Below are positions 19,072-30,194 of a DNA stretch of 64,000 nt, one piece after another (the stretch's first letter is position 1; every line of letters starts with the position of its first letter). Below the pieces are notes generated by a model that saw only the letters and a program-made list of their open reading frames with translations, ran no database searches and was not told where the DNA came from. Origin of the DNA: Sphingopyxis sp. GW247-27LB (GTDB lineage: Bacteria > Pseudomonadota > Alphaproteobacteria > Sphingomonadales > Sphingomonadaceae); NCBI RefSeq assembly GCF_002277025.1, contig NZ_NIWD01000003.1, positions 50,355 through 114,354 on the forward strand, in the 5' to 3' direction. Made by a program: the position numbers and the translations under genes.

Positions 19072-19483
19072 TCTTTCGCAATTCGTCGCGGATTTCGGTG
19101 AGCAGGTCGACCTCGCTCGGCCCCGCGGGCGCATCGGGGGCGCGGCGCATGACGCGGTTCACCCATTTGACGAGCAGAAAGATGACGAAGGCGAGGATCA
19201 GGAAATTGATCACCGCGGTGATGAAGGCGCCATAGCCGACCATCGCCACCCCCGCTTCCTTGAGCTTCGCATAGTCGGTCGCCGCGACGCCGTCGGGAAC
19301 GCCGCCGAGCAGGATGAACTTGCTCGAAAAATCGACACCGCCGAACAGCCAGCCGACGAAAGGCATGATCAGATCGCTGGTCAGCGAGGTGGTGATGGTG
19401 GCGAAGGCGCCGCCGATGATGACACCGACCGCGAGGTCCATGACATTGCCCTTGGCGATAAATTCCCTGAATTCGCTCAACAT
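19067..19483 (-). CDS. mscL: Large-conductance mechanosensitive channel MscL
   Basis: A 138-residue inner-membrane channel that opens under hypo-osmotic membrane tension. It has the N-terminal amphipathic helix (MLSEFREFIAKGNVMDLAVGVIIGGAF), two transmembrane helices (about residues 18-48 and 73-103) and the C-terminal cytoplasmic helix (SEVDLLTEIRDELRK). The ATG at 19483 follows a GGGAG ribosome site and gives the standard start and length; the longer upstream frame is discarded. Single gene. Confidence 0.95.
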   Translation of the reverse strand: MLSEFREFIAKGNVMDLAVGVIIGGAFATITTSLTSDLIMPFVGWLFGGVDFSSKFILLGGVPDGVAATDYAKLKEAGVAMVGYGAFITAVINFLILAFVIFLLVKWVNRVMRRAPDAPAGPSEVDLLTEIRDELRKK

Positions 19484-19532
19484 GTTGCTGCTCCCCGGAA
19501 AATGGTTCTGCGCGGCGAAGGTGCCGCGACGA

Positions 19533-19561
19533 TTGCGCAAAGGCAAGCGGCTTCCTATTAT
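19533..19561 (+). promoter_or_regulatory. Candidate sigma-70 promoter of the lemA operon
   Basis: TTGCGC at 19533 and TATTAT at 19556 are spaced 17 bases apart, about 45 bases before the lemA start. A GGAGGGAG ribosome site follows at about 19588-19595. Confidence 0.4.
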
Positions 19562-19603
19562 GTGTATTGTTGCGGCAAAACGCCGCCGGAGGGAGATTGA
19601 CCC

Positions 19604-20200
19604 ATGAGCTTTCGTTCCGCCCGCTGGATGATCGTGCCGGTCGCCGCGATGAGCCTGTCCGCCTGCGGCATCAACAGCGTCCCGACCAAGGAAGAGGCCG
19701 CCAAGGCCAAGTGGGCGAATGTCGAAAATGAGTATCAGCGCCGCGTCGATTTATATCCGAACATCGAAGCGCTGGTGAAGGGCGCGATGAACCAAGAAAA
19801 ATCGGTCTTCGTTGGGGTCGCCGAAGCGCGGTCGAAGGCATCCTCGATCCAACTGACAGGCGAGGACCTGAAAGATCCCGCGAAAGTCGAGCAGTATCAG
19901 CAGGCGCAGGACCAATATGGTAGCGCGCTGAGCCGTCTGCTCGTTACGGTCGAGCAATATCCGAACCTCGTCTCGCCCAAGAACGTCGAAACGGCCCAGA
20001 TCCAGATCGAAGGCACCGAGAATCGCGTTTCGCGGGCACGCGAAGAATATAATGCGGCAGTGCAGGACTATAACACCACGATCCGCACCTTCCCTGATAT
20101 CATCGGCGCCAAAATCGTCCATGGCGCAAAGCCGATGATTCCGTTCAAGGCCGTGACCAAGGGCGCGGAAGAAGCACCGAAGATGAATCTCGGCCAATAA
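19604..20200 (+). CDS. lemA: LemA family lipoprotein
   Basis: A 198-residue LemA-domain protein. A lipobox (MSLSAC, Cys21) predicts membrane attachment. The helical domain has the family start WANVENEYQRRVDLYPNIEALVKG and the end block ARREYN-like (ARE EYNAAVQDYNTTIRTFP). The cellular role of LemA is not settled. It leads a run with three TPM-domain genes, a pairing seen widely in bacteria. Confidence 0.9.
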   Translation: MSFRSARWMIVPVAAMSLSACGINSVPTKEEAAKAKWANVENEYQRRVDLYPNIEALVKGAMNQEKSVFVGVAEARSKASSIQLTGEDLKDPAKVEQYQQAQDQYGSALSRLLVTVEQYPNLVSPKNVETAQIQIEGTENRVSRAREEYNAAVQDYNTTIRTFPDIIGAKIVHGAKPMIPFKAVTKGAEEAPKMNLGQ

Positions 20201-20201
20201 G

Positions 20202-20729
20202 GTGCGCCGTAGCGCTGTCCTGACATACCTCGCTGCGGCATCGATGCTCGGCGGCTGCAAAGCCGCTCCCGCACCGCAAGCGCAACGACCGGAGACCGAT
20301 GCCGCATGCGCATCGGTTCCCAAGATCGCGGTTGCGCGACGGGTCACGGATAGCGCCGGCGTTCTGTCTGACGCGGATGAAAGCCGGCTGTCGGCGCAGC
20401 TTGAGGGCTATGAACGGAAAACCCACCACCAGATGGTCGTTCTGACAACGAATCTGGACGGAATACCGATCAAGACTTTCGCCACCTGCACTGGCAACCG
20501 GTGGGGTATCGGTCGAAAGGACGAGGATGACGGCATCTTGATCCTCGTCGCGCCTAGCGAACGTCAAGTGCGGATTGCGACGGGGCCCGGGATGGAAAAA
20601 CTGCTGACCGACGCGAAGACCGCTGGCGTGATCGCGGAAACAGCGCCCTATTTCAGGAAGGGCGATTATGCCGGCGCGATTGATATGGCGGTAACCGCCA
20701 TCGCGGCGGAAACGGGAGCGGGACAATGA
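20202..20729 (+). CDS. TPM-domain lipoprotein
   Basis: A 175-residue protein starting with GTG one base after the lemA stop. The GTG start yields a lipoprotein signal (LTYLAAASMLGGC, Cys18), which supports it over the later ATG at 20244. The TPM domain spans about residues 44-170 (RVTDSAGVLSDADESRL, then DDGILILVAPSERQVRIATG). TPM domains occur in YgcG-like envelope proteins and thylakoid TLP18.3. The function is unknown here. It overlaps the next gene by ATGA. Confidence 0.8.
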   Translation: MRRSAVLTYLAAASMLGGCKAAPAPQAQRPETDAACASVPKIAVARRVTDSAGVLSDADESRLSAQLEGYERKTHHQMVVLTTNLDGIPIKTFATCTGNRWGIGRKDEDDGILILVAPSERQVRIATGPGMEKLLTDAKTAGVIAETAPYFRKGDYAGAIDMAVTAIAAETGAGQ

Positions 20730-21547
20730 TCCGGCGATTTATGACCCTGCTGACAGCGCTGACGGTGCTCGCCCTGTCGCCTGCGGCCGCACAGACAATA
20801 CCCAAGTTGACCGGGCCGGTCATGGACCTCGCCAACCAACTGGATCCCGGCCAGGAAGCAGCACTCGACGCCAAGCTACGCGCCTACCAGTCGTCGACCC
20901 AGCAGCAGTTCGTCGTGATAACCATCCCCGATCTTCAGGGCTACGACATCTCCGACTGGGGCTATCGTTTGGGCAACGAATGGAAGCTCGGCGATGCGGA
21001 GCGCGATGACGGTCTGATCTTGATCGTCGCTCCCAACGAACGTCGGATGCGCTTTGAAGTCGGCGACGGTATCGAGGGCAGGTTTCCCGATGCGATGGCT
21101 TGGGTCATCATCCGCGATGATATCACGCCGAAATTCAAGGCGGGCGACATTCCTGGCGGAATCAACGCGGGCGTCGATGCAGCGATCACGCAGCTACAGC
21201 TTCCTCCCGAAGAAGCGGCCGCACGTGCCGCCGCGGCCGACAAGGTCGAGCGCGAAAACGCGAGCAAAGGTGACATCGGCGGGCTTATCTTCATCGGCTT
21301 CATCGTTTTTTTCTTCTTCATCCTGCCGATGCTCACCGCCTTCGGGCGGCGCGGCAAGCGGCACCGGCGGCACCGGCCCTGGGGCGGCGCGCCGATCATC
21401 ATCTGGGGCGACGACGACTGGGGCGGCGGCAGCGGCGGATCGTCGTGGGGCGGCGGAAGCTGGGGCGGCGGCGGAGGCGGTGGCTTCGGCGGCTTTTCGG
21501 GCGGCGGCGGCAGCTTCGGCGGCGGCGGCGCCTCGGGCGGCTGGTAG
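20726..21547 (+). CDS. TPM-domain membrane protein with Gly-rich tail (YgcG-like)
   Basis: A 273-residue protein: signal peptide (about residues 1-22, ending AAA), TPM domain (about 25-165; MDLANQLDPGQEAALD and RDDGLILIVAPNERRMRFEVG), one transmembrane helix (about 190-210) and a glycine/serine/tryptophan-rich tail from about residue 230 with many GGG repeats. This is the classic YgcG layout, with the TPM domain probably outside the cytoplasm. Start and stop are coupled to its neighbours. Confidence 0.85.
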   Translation: MIRRFMTLLTALTVLALSPAAAQTIPKLTGPVMDLANQLDPGQEAALDAKLRAYQSSTQQQFVVITIPDLQGYDISDWGYRLGNEWKLGDAERDDGLILIVAPNERRMRFEVGDGIEGRFPDAMAWVIIRDDITPKFKAGDIPGGINAGVDAAITQLQLPPEEAAARAAAADKVERENASKGDIGGLIFIGFIVFFFFILPMLTAFGRRGKRHRRHRPWGGAPIIIWGDDDWGGGSGGSSWGGGSWGGGGGGGFGGFSGGGGSFGGGGASGGW

Positions 21548-21558
21548 GGAACGGAGCC

Positions 21559-22239
21559 ATGAAAGTCAGTCACGTCAGCGAAGCCGACCATGATCTCGTC
21601 ACCGCCGCGGTCGCCGCGGCCGAGGCGCATACCAGCGGCGAGATCGTCACGGTGATCGCCGCGCAGTCGAACGATTATGACGATGTCGCGCTCGTCTGGG
21701 CGAGCGTCATCGCCTTCCTCGCCATGTCGGTGATCGCGCTCTTTCCCGATTTCTATCAAAGCCTCTACGACCGGCTGACCGGCGGCTGGGGGCACGAGTT
21801 GACCGCGAACCAGTGGCTGGGGACGGTGATCGCCGTCGGCGTCCTCAAATGGATCGGCGTGTGGCTGATCCTGCTGTGGCGGCCGCTGCGGCTCGCGCTG
21901 ACCCCGCGGGCGATCAAGGCGGCGCGCGTCCGCGCCCGCGCCGTCGACCTGTTCAAGGTTGGCACCGAGGCGAAGACGCTGGGGCGCACCGGCATCCTCC
22001 TCTACGTCAGCCTGCGCGAGCACCGCGCCGACATCGTCGCCGATGAGGCGATCGCCGCCAAGGTCGCGCCTTCGGTGTGGGGCGATGCGATGGAGGCACT
22101 GGTCGAGCGCGTCCGCGCGGGACAGCCCGGTGCCGGCATGGCCGAAGCGGTGCGCCAGATGGGCGTCGTCCTCGCCGAGCATTTCCCGAAGGGCGACGAC
22201 AATCCCAACGAACTGCCCGACCGGCTGATCGAGATTTAA
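21559..22239 (+). CDS. TPM-domain integral membrane protein
   Basis: A 226-residue protein with a divergent TPM domain (AAVAAAEAHTSGEIVTVI, then GRTGILLYVSLREHRADIVADEAIAAK) split by two transmembrane helices (about residues 50-70 and 85-118). It is the third TPM protein in the row and starts 11 bases after the previous stop. It matches the uncharacterised family that often follows LemA and YgcG-like genes. Confidence 0.78.
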   Translation: MKVSHVSEADHDLVTAAVAAAEAHTSGEIVTVIAAQSNDYDDVALVWASVIAFLAMSVIALFPDFYQSLYDRLTGGWGHELTANQWLGTVIAVGVLKWIGVWLILLWRPLRLALTPRAIKAARVRARAVDLFKVGTEAKTLGRTGILLYVSLREHRADIVADEAIAAKVAPSVWGDAMEALVERVRAGQPGAGMAEAVRQMGVVLAEHFPKGDDNPNELPDRLIEI

Positions 22240-22246
22240 CTGACTC

Positions 22247-22322
22247 CGTCATTGCGAGCGAAGCGAAGCAATCCAGAGTAGCGTAAACCGCTCTGGATTG
22301 CTTCGCTTCGCTCGCAATGACG
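22247..22322. repeat. 32-bp perfect inverted repeat (REP-like)
   Basis: Arms 22247-22278 and 22291-22322 are exact reverse complements around a 12-base loop, with the GCGAGCGAAGCGAAGCAATCC core. This sequence type is frequent in sphingomonad intergenic DNA. It fills the gap between the TPM operon and the NUDIX gene. Confidence 0.85.
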
Positions 22323-22348
22323 CGGCACTATACTGCAAAGGAATTCCC

Positions 22349-22894
22349 ATGACCCGCCCCTCCCCCGACACCCCCATCGAAACGCGCTGGGAAGGCCGTT
22401 TCATCACCGTGCGCCAGCAGGGGACATGGGAATATGTCTCGCGGTCGCGCGGCATCCATGCCGCGGTGATCCTTGCGATCGACGAGGCGGCGGACGGGCG
22501 GCATGTGATCCTGGTCGAGCAATATCGCGTGCCGCTGAAGCGAAATTGCCTCGAACTGCCCGCCGGGCTGGTCGGCGACGACATGGCGGGCGAGGCGTCC
22601 GAAACCGCCGCGGAACGCGAGCTCGAAGAGGAAACCGGCTACCGCGCCGCGCACTGGCGCACGGTCGGCGAATTCTTCAGCTCGCCCGGCATGGTGAGCG
22701 AGAGCTTCACATTCATCGTCGCCACCGGACTGACGAAGGTCGGCGCGGGCGGCGGGGTCGACGGCGAGGACATCATCGTCCACCGCGTGCCGCTGGCGGG
22801 GATCGAGGATTTCGTCGCCGCGAAGCGCGCCGAAGGCTGCGGCATCGATGTGCGCGTGGCGATGCTGCTGGCAGGCGGATTGCTGGGCGCTTAA
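22349..22894 (+). CDS. NUDIX hydrolase (ADP-ribose pyrophosphatase-like)
   Basis: A 181-residue NUDIX protein. The box G-x5-E-x7-R-E-x2-E-E-x-G runs from Gly76 to Gly97 (ending in RELEEETG). The upstream segment VILVEQYRVPLKRNCLELPAG is typical of ADP-ribose or sugar-nucleotide hydrolases. The ATG at 22349 is preceded by AAGGA. The exact substrate is not predictable. Confidence 0.85.
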   Translation: MTRPSPDTPIETRWEGRFITVRQQGTWEYVSRSRGIHAAVILAIDEAADGRHVILVEQYRVPLKRNCLELPAGLVGDDMAGEASETAAERELEEETGYRAAHWRTVGEFFSSPGMVSESFTFIVATGLTKVGAGGGVDGEDIIVHRVPLAGIEDFVAAKRAEGCGIDVRVAMLLAGGLLGA

Positions 22895-23011
22895 GCCCCT
22901 CCTCTTCAGAGGAGGGGTTTGGGGTGGTGAGCGCCGTGTCAGGCCACCACCCCGCTGCGACTAACGAGCAAAGCTCGCAAGTCTCGCTGCCCCTCCTCTG
23001 AAGAGGAGGGG
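22895..23011. repeat. Pair of GAGGAGGGG palindromes
   Basis: CCCCTCCTC-hairpins at 22895-22916 and 22990-23011 flank about 70 bases that include a CACCACCCC/GGGGTGGTG inverted pair. The block lies between the convergent NUDIX and rhomboid genes and may end transcription of both. Confidence 0.7.
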
Positions 23012-23019
23012 AGAGACAC

Positions 23020-23655
23020 CTACCGCCCCCGAAACCGCCAGCGCAGCAGCGGGCGCGCGAGCAGCAGGCCGGCGACGAAGCCGCCGACATGCGCCCAGAT
23101 CGCGATATTGCCGAACCCCGCACCGCCCGCGAAGCCCAGGAGGAGCTGGACGCCGATCCACGCCGCGGCGAGCCACAGCGCACGCACCCAGTGGCTCGGG
23201 ATCGGCCCGATCGCCGGGGCCTGCGAGCGGCTGAAGATCAGCGCGAACACCGCGATCAGCGCCGAAATGGCGCCGCTCGCGCCGACGACGATCGCGGTCG
23301 AGCCCGGATCGGCGAGCCATTGCGCGAAGGCGCCGGCATAGGCGCCTGCGACGAGCAGGACCGCGGTCGCCGCCGGGCCCAGCGGCGCTTCGAGCTGGCG
23401 GCCGATGAACAGCAGCACGGCCATGTTGAAGACGAGGTGCAGCACCCCGCTGTGCAGGAAGGCCGAACTGAGCGGGGTCAGCGCGAAGGGCAGCATCGTC
23501 CCCGGCGGCGCGATGAGATCGGCGCCGAAACGCGCGGGAATGAAGCCCGCGCCGACGAACGCCTGATGCTGGTATCCGGTGATCGCCAGGATGACGAAGA
23601 CCACGACGCAAAGCAGCGCGAAGCCCGTCGTCAGCGGCGCGGATTGCCGGTTCAT
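23020..23655 (-). CDS. Rhomboid family intramembrane serine protease
   Basis: A 211-residue protein with six hydrophobic helices. The catalytic dyad is visible as Ser127 in GASGAISAL and His189 in IWAHVGGFVAG. The HLVFNM motif (His73, Asn77) of the oxyanion region is also present. It would cleave membrane-spanning substrates; its target is unknown. It lies 20 bases downstream of greA on the same strand and may share its transcript. Confidence 0.88.
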   Translation of the reverse strand: MNRQSAPLTTGFALLCVVVFVILAITGYQHQAFVGAGFIPARFGADLIAPPGTMLPFALTPLSSAFLHSGVLHLVFNMAVLLFIGRQLEAPLGPAATAVLLVAGAYAGAFAQWLADPGSTAIVVGASGAISALIAVFALIFSRSQAPAIGPIPSHWVRALWLAAAWIGVQLLLGFAGGAGFGNIAIWAHVGGFVAGLLLARPLLRWRFRGR

Positions 23656-23675
23656 CGCGCGGGACCCGCCGCCGC

Positions 23676-24152
23676 TCAGACGAATTCGATCTTGGTCACC
23701 AGATAATATTTGTCGCCCGCCGGCACGGTCACCTCGATCTCGTCGTCGACGCGGCGGCCGATCAGCGCGCGGCCGAGCGGCGAATTATAGCTGATCTTGC
23801 CGTCCTTGGCGTCCGCCTCGGCCTGGCCGACGATCTGATACTTCACCGGCTTGTCGTCCTCGTCGGCGAGGGTGACGGTCGCGCCGAACACGATGCGGTC
23901 GCCCGACAGCGTCGTCGGGTCGATGATCTGGGCGCGCGACAGCCGGTCTTCGAGGTCGCCGATCGAGGCTTCGACCTGGCCCTGGCGCTCCTTGGCGGCG
24001 TGATATTCGGCATTTTCCGAAAGGTCGCCGTGCGCGCGCGCTTCCTCGATCGCATCGACGATCTGCGGTCGCTCGGCCTTGAGAGCGGCGAGTTGCGCGC
24101 TCAGCTTCTCGTAGCCTTCTGCCAGCATCGGCACCTTTTCAACGCTTGCCAT
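23676..24152 (-). CDS. greA: Transcription elongation factor GreA
   Basis: A 158-residue factor, the standard length. It stimulates RNA polymerase to cleave backtracked RNA. The N-terminal coiled coil with the acidic tip motif [10 protein letters not shown] (about residues 43-52) and the C-terminal FKBP-like domain ([18 protein letters not shown]) are intact. The ATG at 24152 follows AGGAT and gives the canonical [10 protein letters not shown] start. It lies 96 bases after carB on the same strand. Confidence 0.96.
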   Translation of the reverse strand: MASVEKVPMLAEGYEKLSAQLAALKAERPQIVDAIEEARAHGDLSENAEYHAAKERQGQVEASIGDLEDRLSRAQIIDPTTLSGDRIVFGATVTLADEDDKPVKYQIVGQAEADAKDGKISYNSPLGRALIGRRVDDEIEVTVPAGDKYYLVTKIEFV

Positions 24153-24248
24153 TATCCTGTTGTCCTTCGTCAATAATCCAGCGCCAGCGAAGTTTCGCCG
24201 GGCGGCTGCGCCGCTGTTTCCGTCAATGTCGGGGAGTGGAGCGGTGCC

Positions 24249-27580
<3,332 letters not shown>

Positions 27581-27581
<1 letters not shown>

Positions 27582-27943
27582 TATTCTTTTTCCGTCTGTG
27601 CCACGCAGCCCCAACCGTCACATTCGACGCCGAAACTGTCCTCAATTTGCAAATAAGTCATCGTCAGATCGCGCATCGACTCTTCGTCCGCTGCCTGCGT
27701 CCTGACCAGAAAGAGCCAAGGCTCACCTTTTTCATCGGCCTCGATAAATTCCTGAACATCAAACCCAAAGTTCTCACAGGAACTTTGCAGCCGCTTCAGC
27801 GCATCGAGCGACCCGCGAAATGAGACGTCAATCTCCCTCGGAATTTCCGGGTTATCGCCATTGCCGCGCAGATTACGAATGACGTCCAGATCAGCAGCCC
27901 AAACCTCATTCCAGCGTTCCGAAGGAATTGGGTTTGATGTCAC
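27581..27943 (-). CDS. RraB-family protein (RNase E regulator-like)
   Basis: A 120-residue acidic protein lying between carA and carB. It has the ferredoxin-like RraB fold pattern and the family C-terminal signature ECDGWG (about residues 107-112). RraB binds and inhibits RNase E in E. coli. The likely start is the GTG at 27943, which overlaps the carA stop as GTGA. The stop overlaps the carB ATG, so all three genes are translationally linked. Its codons look less G+C-rich than those of carA and carB, suggesting later insertion (visual impression). Whether it acts on RNase E here is unknown. Confidence 0.75.
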
Positions 27944-29112
27944 TTCAGCCCGCCCACGAACTTCTCGAACAGATAGAAGCTGTCCTGCGGACCCGGGCTC
28001 GCCTCGGGGTGATATTGCACGCTGAACGCATTTTTGCCCGTGATCGCGATGCCGCAGTTCGATCCATCGAACAGGCTCTTGTGCGTTTCGACCACGCCGG
28101 CGGGCAGCGTCGCCGCGTCGACCGCGAAGCCGTGGTTCATGCTGGTGATCTCGACCACGCCGTCTTCCGCGCGCTGCACGGGGTGGTTCGCGCCGCGATG
28201 GCCCTGATGCATCTTGATCGTCTTCGCACCGACCGCGATGCCGAGCATCTGATGGCCGAGGCAGATGCCGAACAGCGGAATGTCGCGTGTCAGCAAGCCC
28301 CGGATCACCGGCACCGCATAATCGCCCGTCGCAGCAGGATCGCCGGGACCGTTCGACAGGAACACGCCGTCGGGCTTGTGGCTCAGCACCTCGTCGAGGC
28401 TCGCGGTCGCGGGCACTACGGTGACGCGCGCGCCGGCCTTCACGAGGTTGCGGAAGATATTGTCCTTCGCGCCATAGTCGATCGCCACGACATGCGGCCG
28501 CTCGCCACCATCTTCGGTCGCATAGCCATGCCCCAGCGTCCACGCGCCGCCGGTCCAGTCGCCCGTGTCCGTGCGGCTCACGTCTTTCGCGAGGTCCATG
28601 CCCTCGAGCCCCGCCCAGCCCCGCGCCATGGCGAGCAGTTCGTCGATATCGAACTTGCCGTCGGGGCTGTGCGCGATCACCCCGTTCGGCGCGCCTGCGT
28701 CGCGGATGCGGCGCGTCAGCGCGCGCGTGTCGATCCCCGCGAGTCCGATCACGCCCTGCTCGGCCATCCATTCGGGCAGCGTCTGGACGCTGCGGAAATT
28801 GCTGGGCTGGGTCGGCAGCTCGCGCGTGATGCAGCCGAGCGCGCCATGGACGCCGCGCTCCATATCCTCGGGGTTCGCGCCGACATTGCCGATGTGGGGA
28901 AAGGTGAAGGTGATGATCTGCCCGGCATAGCTCGGGTCGGTCAGGATTTCCTGATAGCCGGTCATCGAGGTGTTGAAGCAGATCTCGCCGACCCCCGCGC
29001 CCGCCGCGCCATAGCCGATACCCCACAGGATCGTTCCATCGGCGAGAACAAGAACGCCCGTCGCCCCGGAGGGCTGGGTTTTGGACGCGACGGATGGGTT
29101 GGCTGGTGCCAT
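27940..29112 (-). CDS. carA: Carbamoyl-phosphate synthase small subunit
   Basis: A 390-residue glutaminase subunit that supplies ammonia to CarB. The class I amidotransferase domain has the nucleophile motif FGICLGHQMLG, with downstream GHRGANHPV and the histidine/glutamate pair in QYHPEASPGPQD. The N-terminal CPSase domain contains EICFNTSMTGYQEILTDPSY. Its stop overlaps the GTG start of the RraB-like gene. Confidence 0.96.
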   Translation of the reverse strand: MAPANPSVASKTQPSGATGVLVLADGTILWGIGYGAAGAGVGEICFNTSMTGYQEILTDPSYAGQIITFTFPHIGNVGANPEDMERGVHGALGCITRELPTQPSNFRSVQTLPEWMAEQGVIGLAGIDTRALTRRIRDAGAPNGVIAHSPDGKFDIDELLAMARGWAGLEGMDLAKDVSRTDTGDWTGGAWTLGHGYATEDGGERPHVVAIDYGAKDNIFRNLVKAGARVTVVPATASLDEVLSHKPDGVFLSNGPGDPAATGDYAVPVIRGLLTRDIPLFGICLGHQMLGIAVGAKTIKMHQGHRGANHPVQRAEDGVVEITSMNHGFAVDAATLPAGVVETHKSLFDGSNCGIAITGKNAFSVQYHPEASPGPQDSFYLFEKFVGGLK

Positions 29113-29244
29113 TTAAACTGCTCCGGACGGAAGGCTAAACGGCCGACCAAGTAGGCGGCAAAAAAGTGATTCACAAGCTATCGGATTTGGAATCTTCCCG
29201 CTAAGAGTGCTTCTTTCCCACATTGCAGCGCAAAGAGGACACGC

Positions 29245-29697
29245 ATGATTCGCGATGACATCAAGGCTGCGCAGGTTGCCGCGATGAAGGCGGGCGACAA
29301 GGCGCGTTTGGGCACGATCCGGCTGATGCTGGCCAAGATCAAGGACCGCGACATCGAACTTCGCACCGGCACCGCGCCCGCCGACGACGATGTGCTGGTG
29401 ACCGACGTGCTGCAGAAGATGGTCAAGCAGCGCCGCGAATCGATCACCATGTACGAACAGGGCGGCCGCCAGGAACTCGCGGACGTCGAGGCGGCCGAGG
29501 TCGCGGTGATCGAGGATTTCCTGCCCGCACAGCTTTCGGAAGCCGATGCGACCGCCGCGATCAAGGCGATCGTTGCCGAACTCGGCGCGGCGAGCCTCAA
29601 GGATATGGGCCGCGTGATGGCGGCGGTGAAGGAACGCCACGGGTCCGAGCTCGACATGAGCAAGGCGTCGGGGTGGGTGAAGGCGGCGCTGGGCTGA
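29245..29697 (+). CDS. yqeY: GatB/YqeY domain protein
   Basis: A 150-residue YqeY protein (MIRDDIKAAQVAAMKAGDKARLGTIRLMLAKIKD is the family start). It resembles the C-terminal tail of the GatB amidotransferase subunit that contacts tRNA, but its own role is not established. The ribosome site GAGG lies eight bases upstream. It heads the conserved yqeY-dnaG-rpoD order, here with a DUF559 unit inserted before dnaG. Confidence 0.92.
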   Translation: MIRDDIKAAQVAAMKAGDKARLGTIRLMLAKIKDRDIELRTGTAPADDDVLVTDVLQKMVKQRRESITMYEQGGRQELADVEAAEVAVIEDFLPAQLSEADATAAIKAIVAELGAASLKDMGRVMAAVKERHGSELDMSKASGWVKAALG

Positions 29698-29703
29698 TTT
29701 GAA

Positions 29704-29746
29704 ACATGCCCTCCCCTAACCCCTCCCATTAATGGGAGGGGAACTG
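29704..29746. repeat. REP-like palindrome, outer left copy
   Basis: A block with hairpin CCCCTCCC-N6-GGGAGGGG and flanking bases matches the copy at 30149-30191 across its full length except the six-base loop. It is the left member of a direct-repeat pair bracketing the DUF559 gene. Confidence 0.8.
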
Positions 29747-29765
29747 GCTGGGGCGGCGAACGCGC

Positions 29766-29806
29766 GGTCTCCCCTCCCGCCTGCGGGAGGGGTCGGGGGA
29801 GGGCCT
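29766..29806. repeat. REP-like palindrome, inverted copy
   Basis: The same palindrome in reverse orientation, with a few differences. It ends two bases before the TTG start of the DUF559 gene and supplies its GGGGGAGGG ribosome-binding sequence. With the 30149-30191 copy it forms inverted repeats around the gene. Confidence 0.75.
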
Positions 29807-29807
29807 G

Positions 29808-30194
29808 TTGGACAAGGGCTACAAACGACCGACCGCACGCTCCCGCGAACTCCGGCTGAACGCCACCGACGCCGAACGAAAGCTTTGGCAGCAGTTCAGC
29901 GCCCGAAAACTTGCAGGCGTACGTTTCAATCGCCAGTTCCCCATCGGACCCTTCATCTGCGATTTCGTCTCGCGAACAGCCAAGCTCGTCATCGAAGTCG
30001 ATGGCGGGCAGCACGCGGTTGATGTAGCGAAGGACGAAGCACGCACGGCCTATCTGGAAGCACGGGGTTATCGGGTGATCCGGTTCTGGAACAATGATGT
30101 GTTGGAACGGATCGAGGGTGTCGTGAGCGAGATCGAACGCGTTCTTGCGGACATGCCCTCCCCTAACCCCTCCCGCAAGCGGGAGGGGAACTGA
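29808..30194 (+). CDS. DUF559 (Vsr/PD-(D/E)XK-like) endonuclease-domain protein
   Basis: A 128-residue DUF559 protein. Family blocks are AERKLWQQFSARKLAGVRFNRQ, PIGPFICDFV and the acidic core LVIEVDGGQH (about residues 60-69), then RVIRFWNNDVL. The fold resembles very-short-patch and restriction endonucleases, but activity is not established. The start is a TTG placed after a repeat-borne ribosome site. The last dozen residues (MPSPNPSRKREGN) are encoded by the repeat itself. Its stop overlaps the dnaG start (TGATG). Confidence 0.78.
   Translation: MDKGYKRPTARSRELRLNATDAERKLWQQFSARKLAGVRFNRQFPIGPFICDFVSRTAKLVIEVDGGQHAVDVAKDEARTAYLEARGYRVIRFWNNDVLERIEGVVSEIERVLADMPSPNPSRKREGN
30149..30191. 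repeat. REP-like palindrome, right copy containing the dnaG ribosome site
   Basis: A direct repeat of 29704-29746. It encodes the end of the DUF559 protein, and its right arm (GGGAGGGG) lies seven bases before the dnaG ATG, serving as the Shine-Dalgarno sequence inside a potential hairpin. Confidence 0.8.

Noticed and set aside
18540..19166. Short open frames on both strands in the mscL-TonB gap
   Set aside because: They overlap the tmRNA gene and its flanks, which explain the sequence conservation and structure.
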